A stretch of 64,000 nt of DNA from Okapia johnstoni (taxonomy: Eukaryota; Chordata; Mammalia; Artiodactyla; Giraffidae): the NCBI GenBank assembly GCA_024291935.2, contig CM044326.1:36517948-36581947 (forward strand), given 5' to 3'. Each line of letters begins with the position of its first letter. Positions within the stretch are counted from its first letter, which is position 1. The notes under the pieces are model-generated. The model had not been told where the DNA came from and ran no database searches. It saw nothing but the letters and a program-made list of their open reading frames with translations. A program made the position numbers and the translations under genes. Positions 13,480 to 26,701 of the stretch are shown here, piece after piece.

Positions 13480-13990
13480 TTAAATTAAGATTTAATTTAC
13501 ACACACAAAGCACACAGGTAGTAGGTACAGATTCATTTTTACACTAAATAACTGAACCGAAATCAAGATATGGAGCATCTCTTCCATCCCAGGAAGCTCC
13601 CCAGACTCCTTTGTGCCCGCCCCCCGCCCCTTTTTCACAGGTGACCCCTGTTGGATTCTGTCACCAAGGGTTACTTTTGCCTGCTCAGCAGCCTCCTGTC
13701 ATTAGGGTTGTGCAGTGTGACTCCCATCTGCCTTCCTGTGCCGGGGGCAGCGTCTGTGAGCTCCGTCCGTGTTGCTGGGATAGCAGTGGTTCAGTGTCTT
13801 GTTGTTGCTGCGTAGTTCCCCAGTGTGTGAATATACCGCAGAGCATTTATCCATTCTCTTATGGATGGACATTTCGGTTGTTCCTACCGTTTGGCTGTTG
13901 TAAACGAAGCTGCTATGCATGATCCTGTATATGTCTCCTTGTGGACATATGCATTCCTTTCTTCTGGGTGTTCTTGGAAGAAGACTTAAC
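13480..13990 (-). mobile_element. Diverged L1M 3' region, antisense
   Basis: The phrases aatcaagatatggagcatct, cattctcttatggatggaca, ttgttcctaccgtttggct and gtaaacgaagctgctatgca match the well-known antisense L1M 3' end. Old and heavily mutated. Confidence 0.7.
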
Positions 13991-14439
13991 TGAGGTGTGG
14001 GGCGGTCGTGTATGTGACCACCCGGCCTCAGTAGACGTTGACCATTTTCTGGAGCAGCTGAACCCAGTTGGTGGCGGGAGCAGTGCGCGAACGTCCTGGT
14101 CGCTCGGCTCCCTTCCAGCCTCGGGGCATCCTGTGCACGCATGTCTGTCTCCTTGTGGTCCCGGCTTCCGTCCCCAGTGACTAGAGGTGCTGACTGTGGT
14201 CTCACCTGCTTATAAATTTACTTGGACACCTTCTTTAGGGAAGTGTCCATAGCAATCTTATTCATTTAAAATAAAATCATAATAATATTATTTTATTTAA
14301 CCCAATATAGCCAAAAGATTATCCTTTAAAAATATAATCAGTGTAAATTATTTATGGTATATTTTGCATTTTTTACAATGAATCATCAAAATCCAGGGTG
14401 TATTTTGTGGGGGGAGTACTATATTATGTTACTAAGCTT

Positions 14440-14960
14440 TCAAATTATGGCAAAATATATGTAACATAAAATTTGTCAGTTTGACCATTTTTAAGCATAC
14501 AATTCAGTGGCAGTAATTACATTCCTAATATTTTGCAGCCGTCACGTCTATTAAAATCTTTTCCTCACAATGAACAGAAACTCTGCAAATGTTAAGCAGT
14601 AATTCCCCCGCCCCCTTCTGTTGTTTGTTTGTGTTAATAATTTGACATTTTCTTCCGTATGATGATGACTTAGTGGCTCAGTCGTGTCTGACTCTTGCCA
14701 TCCTATGGACCATACATAGCCCACCAGGCTCCTCTGTCCATGGAATTCTCCAGGCAAGACTACTAGAGTGGGTTGCCATTTCCTTCTCCATTTCTTCTGG
14801 ATATGTGCCTTTTACAAGATGTGTTTTGACTGTCTCCTCACAGTCTGTGGCTTGCCTAGTCGCCTTCCTGATGATATCACTGGATGAATAGAAGTTCTTA
14901 ATTTTAATGAAGTCTGATTTATCAGTCTTATCTTTTTTTTAAGGTAGTGTTCTTCATGTC
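14440..14960 (-). mobile_element. Second diverged L1M 3' fragment, interrupted by a SINE
   Basis: gtaacataaaatttgtcagt, then tacaattcagtggcagtaat, resumes after the SINE with cttaattttaatgaagtctg. It is another antisense L1M 3' relic. Confidence 0.6.
14652..14795 (-). mobile_element. BovA-type SINE fragment
   Basis: agtggctcagtcgtgtctga … ctccaggcaagactactaga … gttgccatttccttctcc is the reverse complement of the BovA monomer. It lies inside the L1M relic at 14440-14960. Confidence 0.85.
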
Positions 14961-15637
14961 CTTGTAACGAGTTCCTTGCCAAGCCCAGGGGCTCTCCACC
15001 TAGTGCAGTCTTCCCTCAGGGAGAGAGGCATTTTTGACTCTCACAACAGGGCCTGGGAGGCTGCCAAGCCTGCAGCACATGGGACATTCCCCACAACAAA
15101 GACTCATCTGGCCTGTAGCATCGGGAGTGCTGAGCTGGGGAGAGCCCGGCCTGGCCACTAACGTCAGGGTGTTCTTGTACATTCGCTCCTGGAAGTTTTC
15201 CCGCCTTACCTTTAGCAGTTAAGTCTGTGATCCGTCTCTCTGTAATCCAGGTCTATGGGATGGGAAGAAATTGAGAGAAATCTTGATTCTTCCGCATCTG
15301 GGCCCCCAGCCTTTTATTTAAAACAAAATCCAACTCATTGTCAGGAACCGTACACATATAGAACTGAACTTTCACATATAGAACTGAAGTTTCTGTGTTT
15401 GGTGGTCTAACGGCCAGTGTTTGGAGCATGAAGTGAATGCCTGGCACGTGCAGAAACTGAAGAGTCTTTTCCTTTTCCAACTTGATTATTAAGGACTTGT
15501 TAGAGTTTTTGTTTCTGTGGTTTTTTTAACTTTCAGGTTACAACTGTAATGAAAACACCCACACAAAAGATGCAACTCATAAAATAAACTGACTCTCAAG
15601 TGTGCTGTTTTTACTAGACTGTTACCAGATTCTTTGA

Positions 15638-15828
15638 GGGGCTTCCTTGGTGGCTCACCTGGTAAAGAATCTGACTGCAATACGGGAGACCTGGGTTTGA
15701 TCCCTGGGTTGGGAAGATCCCTTGGAGAGGGGATGGTGCCCCACTCCAGTATTCTGGCCTGGAGAATTCCACGGACTGTATAGGCCATGGGGTCGCGAAG
15801 AGTCGGACACGACTGAGCTATTTTCACT
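15638..15828 (+). mobile_element. Bov-tA SINE
   Basis: tRNA-Glu-derived head (gggcttccttggtggctcac … gggtttgatccc) and BovA body (ccactccagtattctggcct … agtcggacacgactgagc). A short direct repeat ttctttg at 15630 and 15836 fits a target-site duplication. Confidence 0.92.
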
Positions 15829-16338
15829 TATCTGGTTCTTTGCGGATAAGCGTCACGATTAAAATTTGTCAGACAGGGAATTGTTAAGTTTTTCCCTTGT
15901 AGTTCCATTGGATTTCTACTTGTCAGGTCTTCCACAAAATTGACCACTTAAATATTCAAATCCTAGTAAAATAGGCTGTGACATTTTAGGATTGGTAGGA
16001 GAAGGAGAACCTAACTTCACAAGTGGTGCCCTTAACCCATGTGGACAGCTGTTCAGGAGGACAGCAAGGACAAAAAGGTTGTTGTGAGAACGTTCCCCTG
16101 TGTTTAATGGTCGTGTCCAGTACATTCATGATATTCTTTAAAATCTGATTTTACGTAAGAATTTATGGCTGTTGAGTGGTCAGATGGGGGAAAGAAATCA
16201 CCTTATCTAGCATATGTTGTGGATGGGTAACTGCTTGCTGTTGAAACTGACCCTGACAAGGGGGTCTAGGGGTTTTAGGGTTACTTAGATCTTGCTTTAA
16301 AATCCTTAAAAATACTATAATGTTGCTATTTTAGGGCA

Positions 16339-16603
16339 CAGAGAAGGAAATGGCAGCCCATTCCAGTATTCTTGCCCAAAGAATCCTGTGGACAGAGGAG
16401 CCTGGTGTGCTACTGTCTATGGGGTTGCACAGAATCGGACACAACTGAAGCGACTTAGCATGCATGCATGCATTGGAGAAGGAAATGGCAACCCACTCCA
16501 GTATTCTTGCCTGGAGAATCCCAGGGACAGAGGAACCTGGTGGTCTGCCGTCCATGGGGTCGCACAGAGTCAGACACAACTGAAGTGAATTAGCAGCAGC
16601 AGC
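16339..16603 (+). mobile_element. BOV-A2 SINE (dimer)
   Basis: Two BovA units in tandem, joined at gcatgcatgcatgcattgg and ending in agcagcagcag. The 11-bp flanks at 16328-16338 and 16604-16614 differ at one base (attttagggca/attttaaggca). Confidence 0.93.
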
Positions 16604-16872
16604 ATTTTAAGGCAACACTGGTTCCCCTTTTTCTTCGTATGTGTGGCTGGTGTGCACCAGAAAGGTGCCAATTTGGAATCAACACCTGGGTCTGCGTCAT
16701 GGCTCTGCCTCTAAGTAACCCAGGGGTGGCTGTTCACCCAGCCTCAGCTTCCTGCTCTGGTAGGGGAGGCACTGGCTGCTGTTCCATGTGGATCCTGGAG
16801 GATTGACTGAGAAGTGAAGAGCTCTTGGTGAGGAACAGATCCTCACAGAAATGGGAGGGGCCCCCATTTGTT

Positions 16873-17062
16873 CAAGGGCTTCCCTGGTGGCTCAGATGGT
16901 AAGGAATCTACCTCCAATGTAGAGACCCCGGTTCGATCCCGGGGTTGGGAAGATCCCCTGGAGGAGGGCGTGGCAACCCACTCCAGTATTCTTGCCTGGA
17001 AAAATCCATGGACAAACCATGGAGTCAAAAAGAGTCAGACGTGACTGAGCAACTAACACACA
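16873..17062 (+). mobile_element. Bov-tA SINE
   Basis: gggcttccctggtggctcag … ggttcgatccc … BovA body ending in an acacaca tail. The 10-bp direct repeat cccatttgtt occurs at 16863-16872 and 17063-17072. Confidence 0.93.
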
Positions 17063-17174
17063 CCCATTTGTTTGTGGGTCCACCCACTTGTTTGTGATGT
17101 GTGTTGTGTTTATACTGAGGCAGCACATGAAATTAGGTGAGTAGATTTGGAAAGACCTCCCCTTCCTCACTGGG

Positions 17175-17340
17175 TGACCTGGGGTTCATTTCTTCTGGGG
17201 CATCATTCCTTATCTGTAGAATGGGGGTGATGGTGGTTCCAACCTTATAGGCATCCTGCGAGGTTTAAGCTTGTTAAGCTGTAAAATGCCTAGGATATTT
17301 TATGTGCTTGGCACATAGTAGATACATTAATTATGTCATT
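17175..17340 (+). repeat. MIR fragment
   Basis: tgggtgacctggggttcatt … tatctgtagaatgggggtga … gcttggcacatagtagatac follows the order of the MIR consensus. Confidence 0.65.
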
Positions 17341-19613
17341 GTTACTGTGGAGTTGATTTGGATAATAATGAAATTCAGTGTCTGCCTCAGTCAGACCCTT
17401 TTCTGCACAGGCTGACCGGGCCTCTGAAAGCTGGTGTGATGAGTCCCTGACGTAGGGGTTGCGGTCCTCAGCACTGTGAAGCTAGGCAGGGATGATGGGC
17501 ACAGAGGGCCTGCTGTGGGAAAGAACGTGACACGTGAGCCAGGTGTACTGCATATACCTGTGTCTTCACTGCACAGCAGATTCAGAGTTTAATTGTTCAT
17601 TAATGAGTCACCTGTTTAATTTCACTAGTTTCTTTAATGGGGCCATTTTCAACGTTGGAAGGGCTGAAAACAAACTTTCTTCAGTTTTGTTTCCACTGCT
17701 CCTAGCCTGTTGTTTGGCGCCTGATAAACATATGTTGAGTAAATCTTGATTATCTGTTATTTGCAGGTCAGGTCCAAAAATATGTTAGAAATCCTGACAA
17801 AAAGTGATGTGGCCAAAAGAGTCACGTTAGAGGTCATTAAAGGTTGCTTTAGAGGAGAAAGTAATGTGGCTGAGTCTTTGGCCTTGGTGTCAGGGGCCTT
17901 TTTGACTTTTTTTTTCTTTTTTTTAAGTGAAATTGTTTTTAAAATTGAAAACCATACATATAATAAAAAATACACAGTAGCTTAAGGGGGAAAGTTAAGG
18001 TTTTATATGTTCTATTTGGCAGAGTTTCAGTGACCTGGAACCTCAAGTGGGCAGATCTGGACACAGATGGGGCCAGAAACCTTAATACGAAATATAGCTT
18101 CTCCCAGACTGCATTCTGCCACCGTTCATCTGTGTGCACATATGTACATGCGAGGCGTGGGGAGGGCTTGATCAGATAGCAGAGATCGTCACTGTCTCCT
18201 CCTTGGTGGCAGCTGGCAATACACCCGGTTCCTGGATCCAGCTCGAGTGAGCGTAAGTCACCTGGAAGCTTGTTAAAAACAGTGCTTCCTGCGCTCCACT
18301 CTCGGGGTCCGTGGGTCTGGGCTGAGGCCTGGATGTGCACCCAGAGAGCAGCACCGTGGACTGTAGGACTCTGAAAGAGCAGAGACCCTGCTGTTGGAGC
18401 CTGTCCAGAGTATTTTACAATTCCCTGTATGCGTCACAGTTTTCATCTGTTTTACAGAACAAAACAGGTGTATGGAATTGAAGAGACCAAAATAAATCCA
18501 TAAGCATATAAGATGGGCCTTATGGAGGCCTTCAGAGTGCCTGATTTTCATGAGGAACTTTGGAAATTAAAGTGACTCAGATGGGTTTCTATATTGAACT
18601 TGATTCTGTTTGAGACTGCCAGTGTAGAAGCAACTGTTTATCACATCTTAACTAGCCAGTGTCTTTGTTCAGAGTACATAGCATATGTTTCAAAGAGCTT
18701 GGATGTCTGCAAAAGCTGTAAATTTAGGATTGAAATAGAGTATTAGTTTTCAGGTGACTGAGTGAATGCTGAGCTCAGATAGGGGCAGGGGGGACCAGAA
18801 ACCATGTCACCACACTCATAATGGTAGTAAAGCTGACCAGATGCCCCTTGTTCTGAGCAAAGTCTCCAGCCTCCAGTTTGAGGTGGATTGAGGTGTTTTG
18901 TCCACCTTTAGTTTCTGTGGCTCCTCTGTTCTCAGAGTTTCCCCTTAGCTTCACCTCTCCTCTCTCTTCACCTTTCGCTCCTTGTCCAGACCAGCGCTTC
19001 TACCTGTGCTCTTGGTAACAGAATGCCCACGTGTCCTTGTTCTGTCACTTACTCCCTTTTCTCTGCATCTTCTTCCTTTTTTCTGGTAAATAATGGTCAC
19101 TTCTTCTTTCCTGAAAGGCAGAAAAGTATAAACATTGACTGAAAATACTTGTTACTACAGCAGCTGCCAGCCCATCCTGACTCAAAAGGCATGTATGTGC
19201 TTGTGTGAACTTCCTTGAGAAGTTCTCCTGGGTCCATATTTTTTTTTGTTTGTTTGTTTCTTAAAGCCTTAAAACAGTGCACATTTATTCCCTCATGGTT
19301 GGTGTGGAAATCCAGGCATGGTCTCTCTGGGCCCTCCATTCCAGGCGTCTCTCAGTCTCCAGTCACCATGTGCTCTCATCTGAGGGCTTGACTGGGGTGG
19401 GATCCGCGTCCCAGATCCCTCTCATCATTGGTGGCAGGTCTCTCCTCCTCGAGGACGCAGTTCTTACTGCTTGTGGCTGAGGTCTTCCCACCTCAGACCT
19501 ATGGTTTTGATCAGATTCACAGACTATCAGCCCCTTCCCCATACTCTCTTATTTCCTTGGCTCTCTGTTTTGATTCATCCTTTGGTAAATTACTTTCCCT
19601 GAAGAAGACCACC

Positions 19614-19725
19614 TTTGAGTTCCCTGGTGGCCTGCTGGTTAGAATTCAGCAGTGTCACTGCTGTGGTCTGGTTCAGTCCCTGGTTGGGGAACTGTGTGGT
19701 GTGGCCAAAATATTTTTAAAAAATC
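19614..19725 (+). mobile_element. CHR-2-type SINE, truncated
   Basis: gagttccctggtggcctgct … gttcagtccctggttgggga … gtggccaaaatatttttaaa matches the CHR SINE layout. Confidence 0.7.
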
Positions 19726-20479
19726 AGCTCCAAGAAGACCTTCATCATTTCTGTTAATTTACCAACATCTACTAAAATTAAGTCCCTCTCCCTGGAAGTA
19801 TACTAACTTACTGATGCCTCCTCAAGTACCAGCAAACCTAGGGGGCAGGCACTGTCTTCTTGTTACGGGTGAGGCCGCTGACTGATGGTGAAGGCCCCTG
19901 CAGAGCCGATACCCTGTGCCCTGTCCCCTCCTCTACAGGGTCCTTGCCCCCCACCTGCCTTCCGCCTGCTGCTGCTCTACACATGCTTTTCCACCCAGCA
20001 CACCTCAGCCCCTCCTTGTGAACCAACCTGCAGGGTGCTCTCTGCCCAGGACGCTTCCTGCCTTCCCGCTCAAAGACATGATTCACGTGCCCCCTTCTCC
20101 GTGAGTCACTGCCTGATCTTGTTCCCAACAATGTCTGCAACCCCTTCTGTGTGATTCCAGCACACGGCATGTAGTCTGCTGGGATACATTGCGTTTTGCC
20201 CATCCGGACGGCCTACCTGTGATGATGTCATTGCTCCCGTGTGTGGGGAACCAGTCTTACTGATTGTCCCCCTTGGGGCTTGACCCATAGCAGGAACAGG
20301 AAGTGGGAACAGCGAACCGGGGTCAGTCAGTGTTGGTCAGCTCCTCGTGTTTGACGGGTTCAGCGGGGGAGCTCAGGGCTGCCTCTGCCTGCCCCTCCTC
20401 TCTCCTGGGACCACCTGCCCCCTGCCTGGCTGGGTCACCCCTCTGCTCTGCCTTCCTCCTCTCAGCCTGTCTGTGACCT

Positions 20480-20640
20480 TGTCTCACCCAGCAGACAGGA
20501 AGCTCCAGGAGGGTAGAAGGCCAAGACATCCTGTTCACTTGTTCCCCATCTGGTACAGCACTTCCCTCCAGAGCGAGCACTCGGTAGTATTTGTTGAACA
20601 AGGGAGTGAGTGAATGCATGAATGGAGCAACTCAGGAGCA
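20480..20640 (+). repeat. L2 LINE 3'-end fragment
   Basis: agacaggaagctccaggagg … gagcactcggtagtatttgt … gagtgagtgaatgcatgaat follows the L2 3' consensus order. Confidence 0.6.
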
Positions 20641-23600
20641 GTTTAATATGGTATGAAGTCAAATGCTAGGTGGTACTTTGCAGACTTCTGTGTTAGAAAA
20701 GCACAGGTCACTGGAGGTCATCTGATGATTTGAAATAAGAGGAATCTTATACTATCCTAGGGTTGGCAAAGTGAATCACTGGACGGGAGGTAAATCATTC
20801 TACTCTGGAAAGTAATACCAAACACTAGTTGTGAAAATTGGGGAAACTCTTTTCCACATCACTTTTTTTTTTTAGGGATATATAAGATTACTTCCAGGTT
20901 TTGCAACTTTTCTTTTTTTAGAAATTAGAAGATGACTGAGACAAGCAATGGTCATTTTGCCGAGATGGAGTCTTAATTGACAAAGCTAATGATCTAGAAA
21001 AACCTACATTGGAAAATGTCACTTTATTATAGGCGTCTGCAAGTGCAGATGGGAAAACAGGTTTTTTTCTTTCTGCAGCAGATTCATTAAGTGTTTAGAA
21101 AGAGGTTCTCTGTGCACCGCCTTCCCTAGCCTGAGTAGCTTGAGACTAAATCTGAACCCTTGTCATCTCGCGTCTGTTAGGAAGGAGGCGTATGCATTGC
21201 CCTTTATAGCAGACCCCGGGCCTCCGTGCTATCCTCTCTCAGCCCCTGCTCCCGGGCCCAAGAGCATCATCAGGAGTGTCCAGGTGACAGTCAGCTCCAA
21301 GACAGGCCAACCCCCGCCTGGCCAGAGAGCTGCCTCATCGCACCTTGCTGACCGGCTCATCCCCCAGGTGGTGGTTCAGAGTCTCTGCAGCCCTGAGCTG
21401 CCCCCAGGCTCCCCTGTTCCTGCTTAATAAGAGAGAGCTCAGACCCGGTGACAGGCATTCCTCTTGTTTCTTGCTGTCTCCATCTCAGTTTCTTTGTGTC
21501 TTCGCCTCCCTTGGCCTCTCTGAGGAGGAGTCCTGGCCAGCAGTTAAGACGAGCCTGGTGGCCCGTGCCCGGGGCTTGTGATGTTGCTCTGGGCGCCGTC
21601 TCTCCATCCCCATCTCTCTTTCCTTCCCAGCTCTAGCCCCCCCTGGGTTTACACAATGTCCCTGTGCCTCTGAGATAATGTCCTGTCCCCTCTGTCTTCA
21701 CTTACGGCATTTACCAAGAATATTCCACATTTGAGAGGTCTTCGGGCCCCTGGGTCTGGGCGCTCCCACCGCCAGCGATGCTCCCTGGTGGATCCCTTCC
21801 GCCAGTCCTCCCGCCCGGGGCCTCCTGTCGCCCTGTCTCCTTGGCCTCCCCAACGCTCTTCTGACCCGTCAGGCTCTCTCCTCCCCTGGCTTCTCTCACT
21901 GCCGTTCCTGCCCCTGAACAGGGGTGCTCCCCAACTTTCGGGACTCCGGGTTAGGAGTTAGACCTGGTTTTCAAAACCCAGTTCTAAAATATTCTCATCT
22001 CTGACTATAAGCAGAAGTCATCTTATGTCAAAAGGTGACTTAAGCTAATATAGTTGATTCCTTATTTTTGGTTCCAAGTGAACAATTTGATAATTGCCTG
22101 TTTTATGGGTAGCGATTAAAAGCTGTGCACTGGTTAAACTTTTCTCTCACTGGAAATTCATTTCCAGATATTGACTGCTCCAACAAAATGGTGTTTAATG
22201 GTGTTATTCTCAGAAAGTGAGACAGCATTTTCTCTGATAAAAACGAGAATGATAACTGTTGATCAGTAAAGCATTTAATTAAGGAAATATAAGGCAAAGA
22301 ATTTTTTTTTTTCTTTTGGTGGACAAAGAAGTAGATTTGCATTTTCTTGCTTGTCCTGCTGGGCTGTCAGTTGGCTAGTTCTCAGAGGGGAGCCAAGCAG
22401 AGTCGGGTGCAGACAGCCCTGCACGGCTTGGTCAGCCCTTAAACCTTCTTGATTTCACACCCCATTTTGTTTCAAGGTAGACTCTAACTCTACAGAAGAA
22501 TTTTTCTTTATGACTTCTTTTCCATTAGAAATTTTAATGCCAGTGGAGAAATAGCTAATAAATGCAAATGACATCTTAGCACCACTTTCTTAATTTTTAT
22601 TTTGGATGAAACAGTGCTCGAAAGGGTTATGGACTCTTGAAATGAGAGTGGATTTTTTTTTTTTTTTTATCATCTGAAGCAGAATATAAAATAATTTTGC
22701 TTAATCAAAAAGAAAGCTCTCAGCTACTTTACCCAAAGGCATGGGCATTTTAAATTATATTTGGTTAGTCAGGTGAGTTGTCTTAACTTACTGTAATAAC
22801 ATTGTAGTATGACTCTAATAAATTATAGCCTATAATTCAGTTTATTGCAGTTTTAATGGGGATATTATTTTTTTTACCAAAAAATGTTAAAATATTTGTT
22901 TTCTTCGTCAAATCTCAGGGTGATATGTTTGCAAGTTCCCTTTTCAGGGGATACAGAAAAGGTTCCTACACTTTTCTCAGCAGTAGTTCTTTGTCAGGAA
23001 CATTATATTGTTCACCTCTCCCTCCTCCTCCTTTCTCTCTCCGTCTGTCTGTCTCTCTCTCTGGAGATGCAGGGAGCTTTCCTGTGTACCAGGCCGTGGG
23101 ACAAGAGATGTGCACTCACCTCGTGTTCTGTGGCCTCCGTACCTCTCCTCTTGGTTGTAATTCTGCTCTACTGTGACGGGGACCGGGAGAGATAGCACTG
23201 GGGGTTTTCCCTCTGACGGGTCCCTCGTGAGCACAATGTAAGTGTCAGACCAGGGGAAGGGAAGGGGGGGAGTAGTCCCGTGAGGGAGGGGGGCCGGCAC
23301 CCTCCCCACAGGCGCGTACTCACTCTCACACCCCAGCGCCGTAGGGGGTGGTGGAGACGCCCTGACCTCGTTGCTGTGATCTCAGCCTCTCACCGTCACC
23401 GCCTCCCTGTGACCAGCAGCTGCCTGTGGGCCGCAGAGACCTTTACCCTAGATTCTGTTATCACTGGGGTTTACCAAAGGAAACTCACAGCAGCTGGTGA
23501 CAAAAGTAGCATACGTGATGTCTGGGCTGATACAATATGCCTCAGAGTGTGGAGGTTCCAGAGGCTTGCTCAGTTCTGGGGACCTTCCTGAATCCTTCGG

Positions 23601-24379
23601 ATTGATGCATTACATCAGAAGTTGGCCCATCTTTATCAGAATCCCAAGTCTGAGATGTGTGGGTTCTCAGATTCCATGGTGCACCCCTGGAGCTCATTTC
23701 TCACTGGCTGCTTGTGACTACTTCAACTTCCTTTAGGCTTAAAGGCAGAAAATTTAAGGGACCAAAGTTCATTTCTAACAACATGACAACTAGGAGAATT
23801 GAAAGTAGCCCAACGAGATAGTGCCCGTGTAAGAACTTGGACATAATACTGGTTTAATGATTGATTAAAGCTGTGGGGTGTCTTAGAGGCTGTTCAGAGT
23901 TATCATGAAATGATAGGGGTTCCAGATAATGTGGTATTGGAAGTTGTTGGGACACCAATGTGGCATAATTTTAATGAAGAAAAAAATACCAGAAAGTGAA
24001 TTCCAAATATGACCCCTATGTTTTAAAATGTATTGAGGCCCAACTAAAATAAATAAATTTATTAAAAAAACAAACAAAAAAAGAAAATGTATTGAGGGAA
24101 AAGAGTATGCATCTCTACATGTATTTGGTACATATGTGTTGTCTGAAACCCGGGTTCTTCACGTCCAGAATGACCAGGGAAATTGGGCTAGATGATCTCT
24201 AAGTCAACACCTAGGCCTGGGATTTCACGACTGTAGATAGTGACTTTAAATATGGTGTCCTTTATGGTAATTTGGAAATAATAGATTCAGTCTTAGTTTT
24301 GCTAATATTGCCTGCCTCTTAAGCTTTGTAATGTCCTTAAAATGTCTCTGTGCTTGTGCTGAGCCTTTTTGAACTTTAA

Positions 24380-24702
24380 TGTTTATTTCTTTATTTGGCT
24401 GTGCTGGGTCTTTGTCGCTGCGTGGGTTTTCTCTAGTTGTGGCTAGCAAGGGCTCCTCTCTCGTTGGGGTGCACAAGCTTCTCATTGTGGTACCTTCTAT
24501 CGTTGCGGAGCACTGGCTGGCTCTAGGCACACGGGCTTCACTAGCTGGGGCTCCCAGGCTCTAGAGAGCAGGTTCAGTAGTTGTGGAGTATGGGCTTACT
24601 TGCTCCGTGGCAGGTGGGATCTTCCTGGATCAGGGATTGAACCTGTGTCTCCTGAATTTTAGCAGGCAATTCTTTACCACCGAGCCACCAGGGAAACCCT
24701 CT
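24380..24702 (-). mobile_element. CHR-type SINE, antisense
   Basis: Starts tttatttctttatttggctg, passes ctctagttgtggctagcaag and gcactggctggctctaggca, and ends ttaccaccgagccaccaggg. This is a long antisense artiodactyl tRNA-derived SINE. Confidence 0.8.
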
Positions 24703-24854
24703 GTGCTGCATTTTAAATGAGAGCAATATTTACCAAGGATTTTTCTATCATTTCCACAAGAAAAAATGTATTTACCATATCAGAACTTAAACTTAATTTA
24801 TAAAAGTGGGACAGCTAATTATTCTGTGCCTTTCAGTAAACTCCAGAAAACTGT

Positions 24855-25075
24855 TGCCTGGCTGTTATCCCATCCCTGTCATTTATTACCTGGGTAATAA
24901 CCTTGGACATACTGTTCATTTCTCTGTCCCTCAGTTTTTGCAGCGATAGAATGGGCCTAATAATAGTGCCTATTTCCTAGGAAGCAAGATGATTAAATTA
25001 TATAATACATGTCAAGTTCACAAGAGTTCTTTGCACTGAATGCTTAGCAAATGGTGGTTGTTAGTAGCATCACCA
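24855..25075 (+). repeat. MIR SINE
   Basis: Contains tttattacctgggtaataac, tctctgtccctcagtttttg, gatagaatgggcctaataat and gaatgcttagcaaatggtgg in MIR order. Interrupted downstream by a BovB/ART2A fragment. Confidence 0.7.
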
Positions 25076-25081
25076 ATTGAA

Positions 25082-25185
25082 TGGATATGAATTTGAGCAA
25101 GCTGAGAAGTAGTGGACAGAGGAGCCTGGCGTGCTGCAGTCTGGGGTTGCAAAGAATCGGACATGACTTAGCGACTGAGCAGCAG
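25082..25185 (+). mobile_element. BovB/ART2A 3' fragment
   Basis: tgaatttgagcaagctgaga … gcgtgctgcagtctggggtt … agaatcggacatgacttagc matches the 3' end of BovB/ART2A, with a small internal deletion. Confidence 0.8.
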
Positions 25186-25884
25186 TCCCTCCCTCCTTCC
25201 TCTTCAGTTCCTCTGTCTCTGACCTTTGCTGGGACAAGGTCTGTTTGCATCTCTGAATGTCAGTCCAGAAGATGGGCTTCATCACGGTGGTCAGAATTGT
25301 CTCCTCTTACGAATGACTGGGGGCTCCGGTCACGCTAGCTTGATTAACGTATAGTCCGCAGAATCTGTCCTGAGTTGTTAAAATCTAAAGTCGCTGAAAT
25401 GAAAAGTAGAATCCTGTGAAGCTGATGATAAATGATTCTAGCCTGCTTTTTTGGTGCAGGTGTATTCACCTAAAATGATAGTTGCTTTTAACCATTCTGT
25501 TTGTTTCTGGTTTCTTTAGTGATTAGTTGAGAAGTTGCAAATATTGCTTTGGAGTTGTTATCTTTTTGCAGACCAGAAAAGAGATATAGTCATGGTTTAG
25601 AGTCTTTAAGTTGATCCGTAGATTGAGGTATTTGGGGGAGAGGAGTGTCAAAGGCAAAGAAGCCAGAAGATTTTTAAGAGCTTAGAAGATACAGGTCTCT
25701 TGTCTGGCCCCCTTTTCAGATTCAGAGGCTCGGGGTCAGGTCGTCTGAGGTGACCAGGAAGGGCAGTGCTGTCTTTTTTAAGGTGTACCTCTGCTGGGGT
25801 GCATTGGAGTGTGGTGGAGGGACATTTGTTGACCATTTGAAACAGGGAACAGCTGGGCTTGGTCCATTTTGCTCCTCAGGGGAT

Positions 25885-26235
25885 TCTTTTTTTTTTTTAA
25901 CTGGAGTCTAGTTGCTTTATAATGTTGTGTTGGTTTCTGCTGTAGAGCGAAGTGAATCGGTTGTATGTGTACATGTATCCCCTCCCTTTTGAACCTCCCT
26001 CCCACCCCTCTGGGTCATCTCAGAGCACCGAGCTGAGCTCCCTGTGCTATACAGCAGCTTCCCACTAGCTAGCTGGTTTACGCATGGGAGTGCATACGTG
26101 TGAGTCTCAGCCTCCCAGTTCATCCTTATCGCCTTCGCCTCCTTCCTGTATCAGCACGTCCGTTCTCTACATCTGCGTCTCTGTTCTGCCCTGCAAGTAA
26201 GTTCATCTGAGCTGTTTTTTTAGATTCCACAGATT
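25885..26235 (-). mobile_element. L1 3' end, antisense
   Basis: A T run at 25888-25898 (the reversed poly-A tail), then ctagttgctttataatgttg, ctccctgtgctatacagcag, and cattctctac-type sequence. Typical antisense ruminant/cetartiodactyl L1 3' UTR; 5'-truncated. Confidence 0.75.
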
Positions 26236-26541
26236 TTTAAAGTAGAGCTTTCTCGAGTAGATGTGTTTGAAGATAGATTTGGGGGAAACAAAAGAGAGAA
26301 GATTCTTTGGCCCTATCGTAGAAAAATACTCCATTCATAAGAGATGGAAGACAGAGGCAGAGGAAACCCAAACGTGCTTCTCTGGAAGCGTGTGGGTGGT
26401 TTCTCTGTGTGGCAGGGGTGCCCACAGGGGCACGGCCCTCTGAAGAGGAACGTGGAAACCAGAGTGACCCAGGGCTGTAGTCTGGCTGCCGCCAACTTGC
26501 CTGATGACCCTGGTGCTGCCTCTCGTCTGCACACCTGTCAT

Positions 26542-26701
26542 GGAGGCCACGGCGGGTTCATGTAGAAGAAATCCTGTGAGCCCGCGGTGGCAGCTCCCCC
26601 CACTGCCCAGGGCGAAGGGCAGGAGGCCACAGTGGGTTCAGGTAGAAGGAATCCTGTGGGCCCGCGGTGGCAGCTCCCCCCACTGCCCAGGGCAAAGGGC
26701 A
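26542..26701 (+). repeat. 80-bp minisatellite, two tandem copies
   Basis: Copies at 26542-26621 and 26622-26701 have identical length and differ at 6 positions (92.5% identity by eye). Each contains cccgcggtggcagctccccc. There is no third full copy. Confidence 0.95.
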
